A DNA stretch of 64,000 bases from Rhizobium anhuiense (GCF_003985145.1 NZ_ML133527.1:1-64000), one strand, 5' to 3'. Positions 28,059 through 39,585 are shown, counted from the stretch's first letter. Translations and numbers: made by a program. Notes: generated by a model not told the origin, from the sequence alone.

Positions 28059-29173
28059 GGCGTCGCCAGCACCCCGCCGCTGACGGGGGCGCCGACGCCC
28101 GTCGTGCCGGGAAACGTCAACGGCAGCCCGTCCAGCGAGCGGACGGCGAGATAGGCCCAGGCCTCAGCTTCCATCGCATCACCGTCGAAGCCTGCCTCCT
28201 CGGCGCTCAACACCCTCGCGCCCAGCCTTCCGGCCATGGCGGAAAACTCCGCCATCACGGTGGCGTTCAGCCGCCCGCCGCCGCAGACGATATAGATCGA
28301 TGGGCTCTCGGGCAGAAAACCGGCAGATTTGATGATCGAGGCGGCGGCGACATGGGCGAGCGTCCGGGCGCCGTCTTCAAGGCTCGCTTCCTCGGGCCGA
28401 AGCGGCGCGAAATCGCCGCGGTCGAGCGAACGGCGAAGATTGCCGCGGAAGAACGGGCTTTGCAGATAACGTTCCGCGAGAGCGGCCACGACCTTGCCGC
28501 GCCCACCGATTTCGCCGCCGGGATCATAGGTTCTGCCGGTCTGCATCTCCACCCACTGGTCGATCAGCGTATTGCCCGGCCCACTGTCGAAGGCCGATAT
28601 CCGGCCATCCGTGCCGATAAAGGTCAAATTGGAGATGCCGCCGATATTGACGAAGCACACCGCCTGTCCAGCCTGCTGGAATTTTCCCGCAAGTGCGGCG
28701 TGATAGGCAGGCACCAGCGGCGCGCCCTGCCCGCCATGAACCATGTCGTTGGCGCGCATGTCGTACACCACCGGTATGCCGGTTCGGCGCGCCAGTTCCG
28801 GACCGTCACCGATCTGGATCGTCAATCCTTCGTCAGGGCGATGGAGTACTGTCTGGCCATGAAAGCCGAGAACATCGACGGCATCGGCTGAAAGCCCGAA
28901 ACGCTCCAGGAATGCCGTAACGGCAATTGCATGACGTAAGGTCAGTTCCAGCTCGATGTCGCGAAGCTCAGCGGGCCGTTCGCTCCTGTCGCTGAGCGGA
29001 CGCGCCAGTTCCAGCGCCCGTTTCAGCCGGCCGCGAAAATCGGCGTCATAGGGCACGCCCATGAACGGCCCGTGCTCGATGAAGCCGCGGCCGTCGGTCC
29101 TGAGCAGCGCGACATCGATTCCGTCCATCGACGTGCCGCTCATCAGACCGATCGCAGTCCTGATGACATCCAT
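28055..29173 (-). CDS. anmK: Anhydro-N-acetylmuramic acid kinase
   Basis: A 372-residue sugar kinase that phosphorylates and opens 1,6-anhydro-MurNAc during peptidoglycan recycling. It begins AIGLMSGTSMDGIDVALL, has the DVLGFHGQTVLHRPD region near residue 95, and later FVNIGGISNLTFIG and FDSGPGNTLIDQW typical of AnmK. ATG 29173 places the conserved motif at residue 8; a longer reading lacks a ribosome site. It is the first gene of a two-gene unit with the acetyltransferase and diverges from tyrS. Confidence 0.95.
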   Translation of the reverse strand: MDVIRTAIGLMSGTSMDGIDVALLRTDGRGFIEHGPFMGVPYDADFRGRLKRALELARPLSDRSERPAELRDIELELTLRHAIAVTAFLERFGLSADAVDVLGFHGQTVLHRPDEGLTIQIGDGPELARRTGIPVVYDMRANDMVHGGQGAPLVPAYHAALAGKFQQAGQAVCFVNIGGISNLTFIGTDGRISAFDSGPGNTLIDQWVEMQTGRTYDPGGEIGGRGKVVAALAERYLQSPFFRGNLRRSLDRGDFAPLRPEEASLEDGARTLAHVAAASIIKSAGFLPESPSIYIVCGGGRLNATVMAEFSAMAGRLGARVLSAEEAGFDGDAMEAEAWAYLAVRSLDGLPLTFPGTTGVGAPVSGGVLATP

Positions 29174-29304
29174 GAGGCTTGCCTCCCATGCGATTCCCGG
29201 ATGCACTTTGATAAAAACAGTGCTAAACGCGCCGCGACAGATCAACAACAACGAACTTGCGCGAGACCCGCATGGGCGAGCGCAGATATCAAGAGACGAA
29301 GGCC

Positions 29305-30561
29305 ATGTCCGAGTTCAAGTCCGATTTCCTCCGCACGCTGAAAGAGCGCGGCTTCATTCATCAGATCTCTGATGAGCGCGGCCTCGACGACATGTTCGCC
29401 AAGGAAACCGTGACGGCTTATATCGGCTTCGATCCGACGGCGCCCAGCCTGCACGCCGGCTCGCTGATCCAGATCATGATGCTGCACTGGATGCAGAAGA
29501 CCGGTCATCGCGCCATCTCGCTGATGGGCGGCGGCACAGGCATGGTCGGCGATCCCTCCTTCAAGGAAGAGGCGCGCCAGCTCATGACCGTGGACACGAT
29601 CGAAGGCAACATCGCCTCGATCAAGCGCGTCTTCTCCAATTACCTGAACTACGGCGACGGTCCGAAGGACGCGCTGATGATCAACAATGCCGAATGGCTG
29701 CGCTCGCTGAACTACCTCGAATTCCTGCGTGATGTCGGCAAGCACTTCTCGGTCAACCGCATGCTGTCCTTCGACAGCGTGAAGACGCGTCTCGACCGCG
29801 AACAGTCCCTGTCCTTCCTGGAATTCAACTACATGATCCTCCAGGCCTACGACTTCGTCGAGCTCGCCAAGCGCTACGATTGCCGCCTGCAAATGGGTGG
29901 TTCCGACCAATGGGGCAATATCGTCAACGGCATCGACCTCGGTCACCGTATGGGGACACCGCAGCTCTATGCGCTGACCTCGCCGCTGCTGACGACATCG
30001 TCGGGCGCCAAGATGGGCAAGTCGGCGACGGGCGCTGTCTGGCTGAACGCCGACATGCTCTCGGCCTATGATTTCTGGCAGTACTGGCGCAACACCGAGG
30101 ACGCCGACGTCTCGCGCTTCCTGAAGCTCTACACGACGCTGCCGATGGATGAAATCGCCCGCCTCTCGGCACTCGGCGGTTCGGAGATCAACGAGGTCAA
30201 GAAGATCCTTGCGACCGAGGTCACGGCGATCCTGCACGGCCGCGAAGCCGCCGAACAGGCAGCCGAAACGGCGCGCAAGACCTTCGAGGAAGGCGGTCTT
30301 TCGGAAAACCTGCCTTCGGTCGATATCCCGGCCGGCGAACTCGATAGCGGCATCGGCCTGCTGTCGCTGATGGTCCGCGCCGGCCTCGCCGGCTCGAACG
30401 GCGAAGCCCGCCGCCACGTCCAGGGCGGCGCTGTCCGCATCAACGACGAGGCGGTCAGCGACGAACGCCGTCTGATCGACAGCGGCGAAATCACCACCGA
30501 CGGCGTCATCAAGCTCTCGCTCGGCAAGAAGAAGCACATCCTGATCCGCCGCGCGGCGTAA
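29305..30561 (+). CDS. tyrS: Tyrosyl-tRNA synthetase
   Basis: A 418-residue class I synthetase. The HIGH-like motif is HAGSLIQIMML (about residue 50), tyrosine-binding elements include YDFVELAKRYDCRLQMGGSDQWGN, and the KMSKS loop is KMGKSATG (about residue 237). An S4 RNA-binding domain occupies residues about 350-418 (GLAGSNGEARRHVQGGAVRIND). ATG 29305 is the family start; the earlier in-frame start gives extra residues without support. A terminator follows at 30587. No T-box is visible upstream. Confidence 0.97.
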   Translation: MSEFKSDFLRTLKERGFIHQISDERGLDDMFAKETVTAYIGFDPTAPSLHAGSLIQIMMLHWMQKTGHRAISLMGGGTGMVGDPSFKEEARQLMTVDTIEGNIASIKRVFSNYLNYGDGPKDALMINNAEWLRSLNYLEFLRDVGKHFSVNRMLSFDSVKTRLDREQSLSFLEFNYMILQAYDFVELAKRYDCRLQMGGSDQWGNIVNGIDLGHRMGTPQLYALTSPLLTTSSGAKMGKSATGAVWLNADMLSAYDFWQYWRNTEDADVSRFLKLYTTLPMDEIARLSALGGSEINEVKKILATEVTAILHGREAAEQAAETARKTFEEGGLSENLPSVDIPAGELDSGIGLLSLMVRAGLAGSNGEARRHVQGGAVRINDEAVSDERRLIDSGEITTDGVIKLSLGKKKHILIRRAA

Positions 30562-30586
30562 GCGGCCTCAATTCCGAACAGATATG

Positions 30587-30612
30587 AAAGCCGGCCTCCG
30601 CGCCGGCTTTTT
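30587..30612 (+). terminator. Intrinsic terminator of tyrS
   Basis: AAAGCCGGC (30587-30595) pairs with GCCGGCTTT (30602-30610) around a 6-nt loop, followed by TT. The stop codon of tyrS is 26 bp upstream. Confidence 0.85.
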
Positions 30613-30700
30613 CGATTTCGCTGACGGCGGTGTCGAGGCATTTGCGAAGTTGACGATACAGCCGCGCGTACCGAGAGTTTCGCGGCACTACCGCATACGG

Positions 30701-30985
30701 TCACTCGACTCCCGGCCGGGATGGCGCATCCGTCCGTTCAGCCTCTCGAAACACATAGCTTGGCGGATTGACGTCTGAAGCAGGTTTGACGCGCGACCAC
30801 CAGCTGATCGAGAAGACAGGCGGCGTCATCATCGCGTCGAGAGGAACCGTCAGCACATGGGCCGACCGGATGAGCTCCGGCGGCTTCAGTCGCTCGCTCT
30901 TTTCGGCGGGATATGCAGCATGGCCGCCGACCGCAGCGGCGATCACCGCGACCGATACGAAAGAGACTGTCCGAGCGCACTGCAT
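30701..30985 (-). CDS. Small secreted protein of unknown function
   Basis: A 94-residue protein with a signal-like N-terminus, MQCARTVSFVSVAVIAAAVGGHAAY, and a short polar mature part with VFSISWWSRVKPASDVNPPSYVF. GGAGG lies 5 bp before the ATG. I do not recognise the family. Overlapping frames also stay open here, so the call rests on the signal peptide and ribosome site. The 218-bp gap beyond it, up to 31203, shows nothing I can name. Confidence 0.45.
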   Translation of the reverse strand: MQCARTVSFVSVAVIAAAVGGHAAYPAEKSERLKPPELIRSAHVLTVPLDAMMTPPVFSISWWSRVKPASDVNPPSYVFREAERTDAPSRPGVE

Positions 30986-31203
30986 GGCATCCTCCGACAT
31001 CGCAACGGCCGTTGCCAAGGCCGGAGACGCAGCTTACATCAAATTTCCCTAAAATAGCAGGCCAAGCGTCGTTCGCTCGTTTCGACACCGGGCTTCGGAT
31101 CGATTCTGATCGGGTCGATGCTTGCGCGTTTTGCTGATCCTACTCAGGCGGAAAGGAATTTAGGCGTTCTCGCCACGACCTCTGCCGTCCGGCCTTCACA
31201 GCC

Positions 31204-34200
31204 TCACTGGAACTCGAAGATCTGCCGGAAGACGCCAGGCGCGATAATCGACAGCGGATTGATCTGCAGGTTCGGTTGGTCGAACTTGCCCGTCAGTTTG
31301 AAGGTGATGCCGATCAGGCCGCGGTCGCTGCCATTTCCGAGGATGACGCCGATCAGCGGCAGCTCGGCAAAGAGGCGGTTGAGGCCGTAGGCCGGCATGA
31401 AGGTGCCGGTCATGTCCATATTGCCCTTGCGGTCGCGCACGACGCCCTGGAAGGTCGCGCCGATCTGGTCGCCGCGCAGCACGCCGTTCTCGATTCCGAC
31501 CATGCCATTGCGTGAAACGACGCGGGCAAAGCCACGCTGGAAGCGCTGCGACGAGGTATCGATGTCGCGCTTGACCGCCTCGTTGAGGCTGCGCTGTTCA
31601 CTTCCGACAGGCGTCGAGACGATCGAGCGCAAGCGTTGTTCGTTGACGATCGAGAAGCGGCGCACATCGAGCGAGCCGTCCCAGCCGCCCTCTGCCCCCA
31701 GCCGGATCGCCAGATTGAGCAACCCTCCCTGCATGTGCTGGTAGAGATCGGCGAAACGCGATACCGCGCCGGCATCGCCGCTGGTGATGTTGATGACGCC
31801 GCCGTCCTTCATCTGGCTGACCACGGCCTCGCCGCTGTCCGTGACGGCGGAAAAGTTGAGCGTCTGCAGCTTGTCGCCGCGCAGTGATATCTGCGCCTGG
31901 AAATTGCCGACCTTCTCGTCGTTGAAGCCGATGACGTTTTTCAGCCGGGCGCGCACCGATACGCTGGTGTCGCCGCCATCCCCGTCGCCATCGCCGTCCG
32001 AGCCCGATTTCAACCGCGCGATAACAGGCCGCGCATCGGCGCTGTCGCCGGAGACCGAGACGTCGAAATTGCCTTTGCTGCGCTTCACCGAGAGAGCGAA
32101 ATCGTCGAGCGAGGAAAGCTTGACACTGTCGAAATCGGCCGAGGTCAGCCCACCCTTGCCGATATTGAGCGATCCGTTGGCGCCGAAACCGTCGCCTTTC
32201 AGCCGGAAGTTCTTGATCTGAGTGTTGTCGGCCGGGCCGGAGGTTTCAAATTCGGCTGTGGCGGCAATGCCGCTGCCCTTCGACCAGCCGATCCAAGGCA
32301 ATTCGAGCAGCGATTTGGTGAGGTCGAGCTGGACGTCCTGCCGGTCGTTGTCGATCCGCGTCAGCACCATCTTCACGCTGCCGCCGATGATGCCCGAAAG
32401 GCCGGGTATCAGCTTGTTGCGCTGGTCCTCGGAAAGCGTCGCGGTGATCACCCGCTGCCGCAACGCACTGTCGGATGCCTCAACCGGTTCGGTAAGATCG
32501 ATATCGGCCGGAACGCCGTCGATCTGGGCCTTGGCATCGAGCGTGATCTGTTTCGGATTGCCGTTCAGCGTGCCGTCGAGATTGGTGATGGTACGGCCGG
32601 AAAATGGCTTGGCGAGATCAATATCGCTGAGCTTCATGGCCGCCGCCCATTCGGCCGGCGGCGGGTTCTGCGAGGAGAGCAGGCCGAAATGCGCCTTCAC
32701 ATTCGCCTCGATCCGGCCCTTGAAATCGTCGGGCGTAAAGCCGGCGCGCTGCAGCACCCGGATCGGCCTGTAGGTTAGAAGCTCGCCGACCGCGTCCGCC
32801 GCGCCGGACACCGCGAGATCGATATCGGCCATCAGCGGCTTGTCATAGGCGGATGGTATGACGAATGTCCCCTGCCCGAGACCGACGGACCGGCCGGAGG
32901 GGAAATAGGACGTGCCGCTTTTGATCGCGATCGTCGCAACGGGGCCGGTCAGGTCGAAATGTGCCGACGTGTCGCGGATGGGCGGAATGTCGCCGGCGAC
33001 GTTCATCCGAGCCCCCGCGATGTCGAAACCGATGCGGATCTGGTTGGCGTCGAGCTTCAATCCCTTGCCGCCGGCTGCCTCGTCCAGCCGGCCGAAGGGA
33101 ATGAAAACGGAAATGGAAGCGTCGGTGACGGTGCCGCCGAAGAGATTGCCGTGCACCCAGTTGCGCACCTTGGGCGCCATCCAGAACGGCCAGAGCTGCT
33201 TGATCGCCGTCGTCTGCAGCTGCGACGACTGGCCGGCGAAGCTGATCTCCGGCGATTTGTCGCCGAGCTTGATATCAAGCGATCCGTAGAGCGCGCCGAG
33301 CGGGCTGGAAACGGTCATGTTGGGAAACCGGAATTCCCGGCCGGCGACCATGTAGCGCCCGGTCGCCTGGATATCGAAGGCAACAGGCGGCTCGCCGGAA
33401 CCGCCGGGGGCCGCCGTGCCGCCGCTGACCAGCAGGTCGATGCCGAAGCCCTTGCCGGCCTGCGGGTCGAGCTTGTCGAGATCGATCAGCGCGCCGTTGA
33501 TCGGCAGCGTGGTCGCGCCGAACCGGGCGTTGGACCGGGCAATCTCGATCGTCTGCTTGGCGAAATCATAAACGAGGTTGATTTGCCCGCCCGACAGCTC
33601 CTGCGGATCACCGTCCGCATAGATCAGGCCGGGATCGATATCGACCGTTGCCGCAAGCGCCGGCTGCGCGCCATCGCGCGCCCTGGTGGCCGACACCGTC
33701 ATGTCGACAAAGGCGCTAAGCCCCTGCCGTATCACACCCTGATCGTTGCGTTTCAGCGCGAACGGCGTGAGGTCGGCATGCTTCAGCGCCGCCACCACCT
33801 TCGAGACGTGGCCGTCTTCCTTCTCGGCCAGCACGTCGAGTTCCGCCACCTCGCCGTTGAGCGCCACCTCGCCGGTCAATTGCAGCGAGGACGGGCCGGC
33901 ATGGGCAAAGACCAGATTGTCGATAACAAGCGACAGCGGGCCATTGGCGGTATCGGCAAGCTTGATGTCGATGCCGGAGATGCGCACCGAATTCGTCGAG
34001 CCGCGTGTGGCGATACTGTCGAACATGTCGAACTGCGAGAAGATCCTCTCCATCGCCGCCGGCATGGCGTCGATGCGCAGATCGTCGAGCTTGACGGGAT
34101 TGCCGGAAGGCAGAAGCGCGGTATCGAGCGCGATATCGTCAGCCTCGATGTCCGTGACGGCGATGCGGCCGCGGAAGAGCTGCAGCGGATCGAGCCCCAG

Positions 34201-34602
34201 GCGCACCGAACCCGTCGTCGACAGATGCTGGCCGCTCTCCTGATCGATCATGTTGACGTTGCGCGCTTCCAGCGCCAGACGTAAGCCCGAGGTGAAGCGG
34301 ATGACGGTGGAGCCGACCTCGGCGCGGTAGCGCGGTCCGGCCACGCCGTTCAGCGCCGCCTGCGCCTGCTGCGACAGCGGTTTGTCGAACATGCCGCTCT
34401 CGACGGTGAAAACAATGCCGGCCAGAATAACAAGGATCAGTCCCAGAAATCCGCAGGTCAGCTTCGCCGTGCGGCGCATCGGCGAACGCGGCGGCGGGCA
34501 ATGGACGATGATCGGATCCTCGGCCTGGGCGGACGGCAAGCGGTCCAGCGCAACGATATCCTTCTTGCGAAACGTGACCTTTTCGCCGCGGATGGCTGAC
34601 AT
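31204..34602 (-). CDS. Large AsmA/YhdP-like envelope protein
   Basis: A 1132-residue protein with one membrane helix near the start (KLTCGFLGLILVILAGIVFTV, about residues 47-67) and a very long periplasmic part rich in beta strands. The pattern DDIALDTALLPSGNPVKLDDLRID and many DIDL/GTLNG repeats, plus the C-terminal GTFMPAYGLNRLFAELPLIGVILG and GLIGITFKLTGKF blocks, match the AsmA-like C-terminal domain of the YhdP/TamB/AsmA group. These bridge-like proteins are thought to carry phospholipids between membranes. ATG 34602 lies before the helix with GAGGG upstream. It diverges from bcp. Confidence 0.85.
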   Translation of the reverse strand: MSAIRGEKVTFRKKDIVALDRLPSAQAEDPIIVHCPPPRSPMRRTAKLTCGFLGLILVILAGIVFTVESGMFDKPLSQQAQAALNGVAGPRYRAEVGSTVIRFTSGLRLALEARNVNMIDQESGQHLSTTGSVRLGLDPLQLFRGRIAVTDIEADDIALDTALLPSGNPVKLDDLRIDAMPAAMERIFSQFDMFDSIATRGSTNSVRISGIDIKLADTANGPLSLVIDNLVFAHAGPSSLQLTGEVALNGEVAELDVLAEKEDGHVSKVVAALKHADLTPFALKRNDQGVIRQGLSAFVDMTVSATRARDGAQPALAATVDIDPGLIYADGDPQELSGGQINLVYDFAKQTIEIARSNARFGATTLPINGALIDLDKLDPQAGKGFGIDLLVSGGTAAPGGSGEPPVAFDIQATGRYMVAGREFRFPNMTVSSPLGALYGSLDIKLGDKSPEISFAGQSSQLQTTAIKQLWPFWMAPKVRNWVHGNLFGGTVTDASISVFIPFGRLDEAAGGKGLKLDANQIRIGFDIAGARMNVAGDIPPIRDTSAHFDLTGPVATIAIKSGTSYFPSGRSVGLGQGTFVIPSAYDKPLMADIDLAVSGAADAVGELLTYRPIRVLQRAGFTPDDFKGRIEANVKAHFGLLSSQNPPPAEWAAAMKLSDIDLAKPFSGRTITNLDGTLNGNPKQITLDAKAQIDGVPADIDLTEPVEASDSALRQRVITATLSEDQRNKLIPGLSGIIGGSVKMVLTRIDNDRQDVQLDLTKSLLELPWIGWSKGSGIAATAEFETSGPADNTQIKNFRLKGDGFGANGSLNIGKGGLTSADFDSVKLSSLDDFALSVKRSKGNFDVSVSGDSADARPVIARLKSGSDGDGDGDGGDTSVSVRARLKNVIGFNDEKVGNFQAQISLRGDKLQTLNFSAVTDSGEAVVSQMKDGGVINITSGDAGAVSRFADLYQHMQGGLLNLAIRLGAEGGWDGSLDVRRFSIVNEQRLRSIVSTPVGSEQRSLNEAVKRDIDTSSQRFQRGFARVVSRNGMVGIENGVLRGDQIGATFQGVVRDRKGNMDMTGTFMPAYGLNRLFAELPLIGVILGNGSDRGLIGITFKLTGKFDQPNLQINPLSIIAPGVFRQIFEFQ

Positions 34603-34726
34603 GCGCCCTCGGGTTCTCCCTTTAGTGAAGAATTGAACCCGGCCATGCTGGACGGGTTTCCATCCACTATATAATTCGGGGAGAGAAAGTGTCATCCACA
34701 AACCCGGCAAAAGAAAGGTTTTCCCA

Positions 34727-35200
34727 ATGGCGGTTCCCGGCATCGGCGCCACGGCCCCTGATTTCAACCTTCCCCGCGACGGCGGCGGCCGCGTCTCGCT
34801 GGCCGAATTCCACGGCAGGCCGCTCGTGCTGTTCTTCTATCCCAAGGACGATACGACCGGCTGCACTGCCGAATCATTGGCTTTCACGGCCTTAGCAGCC
34901 GAGTTTGATGCGGCGGGCGCCGCCGTCATCGGCATGTCTCCCGATTCGGCCGCCTGCCATGACAAATTCGTCAAGAAGCACCGTCTTTCGGTGGCGCTCG
35001 CCTCGGACGAGGAAAAGACGACGCTGCAGGCCTATGGCGTCTGGAAAGAAAAGAGCATGTATGGCCGCAATTTCATGGGCGTCGAACGCACCACCTTCCT
35101 CATCCGCAAGGACGGCATCATCGCCACCATCTGGCAGAAGGTAAAGGTGCAGGGCCATGCCGAAACCGTGCTCGAGGCCGTGCGGAATCTCGCCGCGTGA
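34727..35200 (+). CDS. bcp: Peroxiredoxin, Bcp/PrxQ type
   Basis: A 157-residue thiol peroxidase. The peroxidatic Cys46 lies in LFFYPKDDTTGCTAESLAF; the usual CTxE context is intact. There is no cysteine five residues later, where the resolving residue of many Bcp proteins is found, and the next Cys is in DSAACHDKF, so a different resolving partner is possible. It reduces peroxides with thioredoxin. The last four bases (GTGA) overlap the start of the next gene. Confidence 0.93.
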   Translation: MAVPGIGATAPDFNLPRDGGGRVSLAEFHGRPLVLFFYPKDDTTGCTAESLAFTALAAEFDAAGAAVIGMSPDSAACHDKFVKKHRLSVALASDEEKTTLQAYGVWKEKSMYGRNFMGVERTTFLIRKDGIIATIWQKVKVQGHAETVLEAVRNLAA

Positions 35201-36024
35201 CCGGGCATCTGGCGATAACCTCGCTGCGCGGTGGCGCCATCGATGCGATCTCTTCCGCCGATCTCGACCGCAAGACGGCTCTTGCGCAGGAAAGCGCCAC
35301 CCGCTGGTTCGCCCGCCGGGTGTCGCTGCGCTCGCCGCTCGATGCCGCCCTGCCGGACAGGCCCGGCCGTCCCGACAAGCCGGAGCTGACGCCGCCGACC
35401 CAGGTGAAGAAGCGCTCGCTGCATACGCTCAAGGGGCGAATCGCCCTGCTGCATGCCATTGCCCATATCGAACTCAACGCCGTCGATCTGGCGCTCGATA
35501 TCGTCGCGCGATTTGCGACAGAGCAGGTGCCGAATTCCTTCTTCGACGGCTGGATGCAAGTCGCTTTCGAGGAGGCGAAGCATTTTCGCATGGTGCGCGC
35601 CAGACTCAACGATCTCGGCGCCGATTACGGCGATCTCCCCGCCCATGACGGGCTCTGGCAGGCTGCCCATTCGACGCGCAACGATCTGACGGCAAGGCTC
35701 GCCGTCGTGCCGCTGATTCTTGAAGCCCGCGGCCTCGACGTCACGCCGTCGCTGCAGGCGAAGATGCGCGAAACCGGCGATCTCGAAAGTGCGGCGGTGC
35801 TCGACGTCATCTACAACGACGAGAAAGGCCACGTCGCCATCGGCGCCAAATGGTTCCGCTTCCTCTGCGCGCGGGAGAAGCGCGACCCGGCAAAAGCCTT
35901 CCAGGAACTGGTACGCGCCAATTTCCGCGGACCGCTGAAGCCGCCCTTCAATGATCTCGCCCGTGCCGAGGCGGGGCTGACGCCGTCCTTCTACCGCGCG
36001 CTGGCATCGATCAGCCACGCTTGA
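35197..36024 (+). CDS. DUF455 family ferritin-like protein
   Basis: A 275-residue protein with the DUF455 core: KRSLHTLKGRIALLHAIAHIELNAVDLALDI, then MQVAFEEAKHFRMVRARLNDLG and the late DVIYNDEKGHVAIGAKWFRFL. The Glu and ExxH residues in these helices suit a di-iron ferritin-like site. GTG at 35197 overlaps the bcp stop by 4 bp, so it is co-translated with bcp; a link to oxidative stress or iron is inferred from this. No reaction has been assigned to the family. Confidence 0.88.
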   Translation: MTGHLAITSLRGGAIDAISSADLDRKTALAQESATRWFARRVSLRSPLDAALPDRPGRPDKPELTPPTQVKKRSLHTLKGRIALLHAIAHIELNAVDLALDIVARFATEQVPNSFFDGWMQVAFEEAKHFRMVRARLNDLGADYGDLPAHDGLWQAAHSTRNDLTARLAVVPLILEARGLDVTPSLQAKMRETGDLESAAVLDVIYNDEKGHVAIGAKWFRFLCAREKRDPAKAFQELVRANFRGPLKPPFNDLARAEAGLTPSFYRALASISHA

Positions 36025-36130
36025 AATGCCTAGTATTTCTGCCGGGTACGACGGCAATGAAAGCATTCATTAACCATAAACGTGTCTAATTTTCCGAAAG
36101 AGGCGTAGAGCATCAATCGGGAGAGCCTGC

Positions 36131-37450
36131 GTGAACAGCGGACATCAGCACCGGGTATTCGGCAGGCGGGCGCAGGAACATATCCTCATCCTGGCAAGCG
36201 GCGACAATGTCCGCCACATGACGGTCCGGCCGTGGATGGCAGCCCTTGCCTTCTGCTTCATCGGCGTGTTCTCGATCGGCTATCTTCTCGCCACCTCCTA
36301 TCTCGTGCTGCGCGACGACCTGATCGGCGCCACCATGGCGCGCCAGGCCCGCATGCAGCACGACTATGAAGACCGGATCGCCGCCCTTCGCGCTCAGGTC
36401 GACCGCATCACCTCCCGCCAGCTTCTCGACCAGCAGGTGGTCGAGGACAAGGTCGACAAGCTGATGGAGCAGCAGATGGCGCTGACCTCGCGCCATGGCA
36501 AGCTCGACAATCTGCTCGATCGGGCCGAAAGTTCCGGCCTGACAGAGAAGGATGGCGCCCCGCCCGCGCCGTCTTCCCCCGTTCAGTCTTATGCCCCCGA
36601 GATCAAAGACAAGCGCGCTTCGCTTGACGGCGGCGGTATCCAGGCGATCGAGAAACAGCTGGCAAGCGGCGCCCCCGCCGATGCGACGCCCGACAATTCG
36701 ACGCTTGCCTATGTGCCGACCGCGGAGACCGTCGGCGACCGCGCCGACCGGATCTTCTCCAAGGTGACGCTGTCGCTGAAGGATGTCGAACAGGACCAGC
36801 GCAGCCGGGTCGAACAGCTGACGAGCGATGCCGGCAGTGCCGCCAACGCTATCGAGACCGTGCTGACCCGCTTCAAGATCCCGATGCCCGAGACCGCGGC
36901 CAGGAAAGACGATGACGATGCCGTCGGCGGCCCCTATGTCGAGCCTGAAAGCAACGACGACTTCAACAATTCGCTGGTCGCCCTCGACGGCGCGCTAACC
37001 CGGCTCGAAGCCGTGCGCAGCACCGCCGAATCCCTGCCCTTCCGCAATCCCGCCGTCGGCAAGGAAGTGACCAGCCCCTTCGGCAATCGCCGCGACCCCT
37101 TCCTCGGCCGTCTCGCGCTTCATTCCGGCATCGACTTTCGCTTTTCGCCGGGCGAAAGGATCCGCCCGACGGCGCCCGGCAGGGTGATTTCGGCCGGCTG
37201 GACCGGCGGCTACGGCAACATGGTCGAGGTCGATCACGGCAACGGCATCTCGACGCGCTACGGGCATATGTCGGAGGTGCTGGTCAAGGTCGGCGACACG
37301 GTCGACCGCAACGACGTCATCGGCCTTGCCGGCAGCACCGGCCGCTCGACAGGCACGCACCTGCATTATGAAGTGCGCCAGGACGGTCACGCGGTCGATC
37401 CAGTATATTTCATGAATGCCGGCCTTAAACTCGCCACCTATATCAAGTAA
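36131..37450 (+). CDS. M23 (LytM-type) metallopeptidase, membrane-anchored
   Basis: A 439-residue cell-wall peptidase with one N-terminal membrane helix (MAALAFCFIGVFSIGYLLATSYLVL, in two parts, about residues 36-60), a coiled-coil region around 80-120, a Pro/Asp-rich linker and a C-terminal M23 domain (about 320-430). The zinc site residues are present: LHSGIDFRFSPG (His, Asp), then THLHYEVRQDGHAVDP (the HxH motif). Such proteins cut peptidoglycan cross-links or activate amidases. The start is a GTG with GGGAGAG upstream. Confidence 0.92.
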   Translation: MNSGHQHRVFGRRAQEHILILASGDNVRHMTVRPWMAALAFCFIGVFSIGYLLATSYLVLRDDLIGATMARQARMQHDYEDRIAALRAQVDRITSRQLLDQQVVEDKVDKLMEQQMALTSRHGKLDNLLDRAESSGLTEKDGAPPAPSSPVQSYAPEIKDKRASLDGGGIQAIEKQLASGAPADATPDNSTLAYVPTAETVGDRADRIFSKVTLSLKDVEQDQRSRVEQLTSDAGSAANAIETVLTRFKIPMPETAARKDDDDAVGGPYVEPESNDDFNNSLVALDGALTRLEAVRSTAESLPFRNPAVGKEVTSPFGNRRDPFLGRLALHSGIDFRFSPGERIRPTAPGRVISAGWTGGYGNMVEVDHGNGISTRYGHMSEVLVKVGDTVDRNDVIGLAGSTGRSTGTHLHYEVRQDGHAVDPVYFMNAGLKLATYIK

Positions 37451-37607
37451 TACCCGCCCGGTAACCATCGCTTCACTCTGCACGGGGTGCGGCCTCTCTA
37501 ATTCTTGACTTGCCGGCCATTCGGGGCTATGTCGCGCTGCATTGCGGCATGCAATCCCGCCGACTCGTTCAGAGCTCGGCCGAACCGGAACGGAAACAGT
37601 TTTCCCT

Positions 37608-39125
<1,518 letters not shown>

Positions 39126-39133
39126 GCATTGCC

Positions 39134-39556
39134 ATGGCCAGACCCGGTATCGATTTTCCGGGTCTCGGCGTCGGGCTGGTGATTCTGCGCGACGCCAGGA
39201 TCCTTCTCTACAAACGTATGCGCCCACCTGAAGCCGGCTATTGGAACATTGTCGGCGGCAAGGTCGATCACATGGAGCCGGCCGAGGAAGCCGCGCGCCG
39301 CGAGGCCGAAGAAGAAACCGGCCTGACGATCGGGCGCATCGAACGAATCGGCATGACCGAGCAGATCATCGATGCCGATCGCCAGCACTGGATTTCAGTT
39401 CTCTATCTCGCCCGTGACATCGAAGGCGAACCACAATTGACCGAACCGGACAAGCTTTCGGATTTCGGCTGGTTTCCGCTGACGGACTTGCCCGAGCCGC
39501 TGTCGGCCTTCACCAAGGCGGCGATAGCGGCTTTGCCGACTGCCGAAGGCAGCTAG
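39134..39556 (+). CDS. NUDIX hydrolase
   Basis: A 140-residue protein with an intact Nudix box, GGKVDHMEPAEEAARREAEEETG (split as GGKVDHME, PAEEAARR, EAEEETG), which binds magnesium and cleaves nucleoside diphosphate-linked substrates. The first strand has GVGLVILRDARILLYKRM. It starts 8 bp after the helicase stop, so it may be read from the same transcript. The substrate is unknown; relatives act on (d)NTPs and NADH. Confidence 0.92.
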   Translation: MARPGIDFPGLGVGLVILRDARILLYKRMRPPEAGYWNIVGGKVDHMEPAEEAARREAEEETGLTIGRIERIGMTEQIIDADRQHWISVLYLARDIEGEPQLTEPDKLSDFGWFPLTDLPEPLSAFTKAAIAALPTAEGS

Positions 39557-39585
39557 TCATTCGGCGCGAAGCGACGCCTCATAGG

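Noticed and set aside
29174..29304. T-box or attenuator upstream of tyrS
   Set aside because: No specifier stem, T-box sequence or Tyr-rich leader peptide is visible in the 131-bp gap.
30738..31088. Alternative 116-codon minus-strand frame overlapping the small secreted protein
   Set aside because: It has no signal peptide or ribosome site; the 94-residue frame has both.
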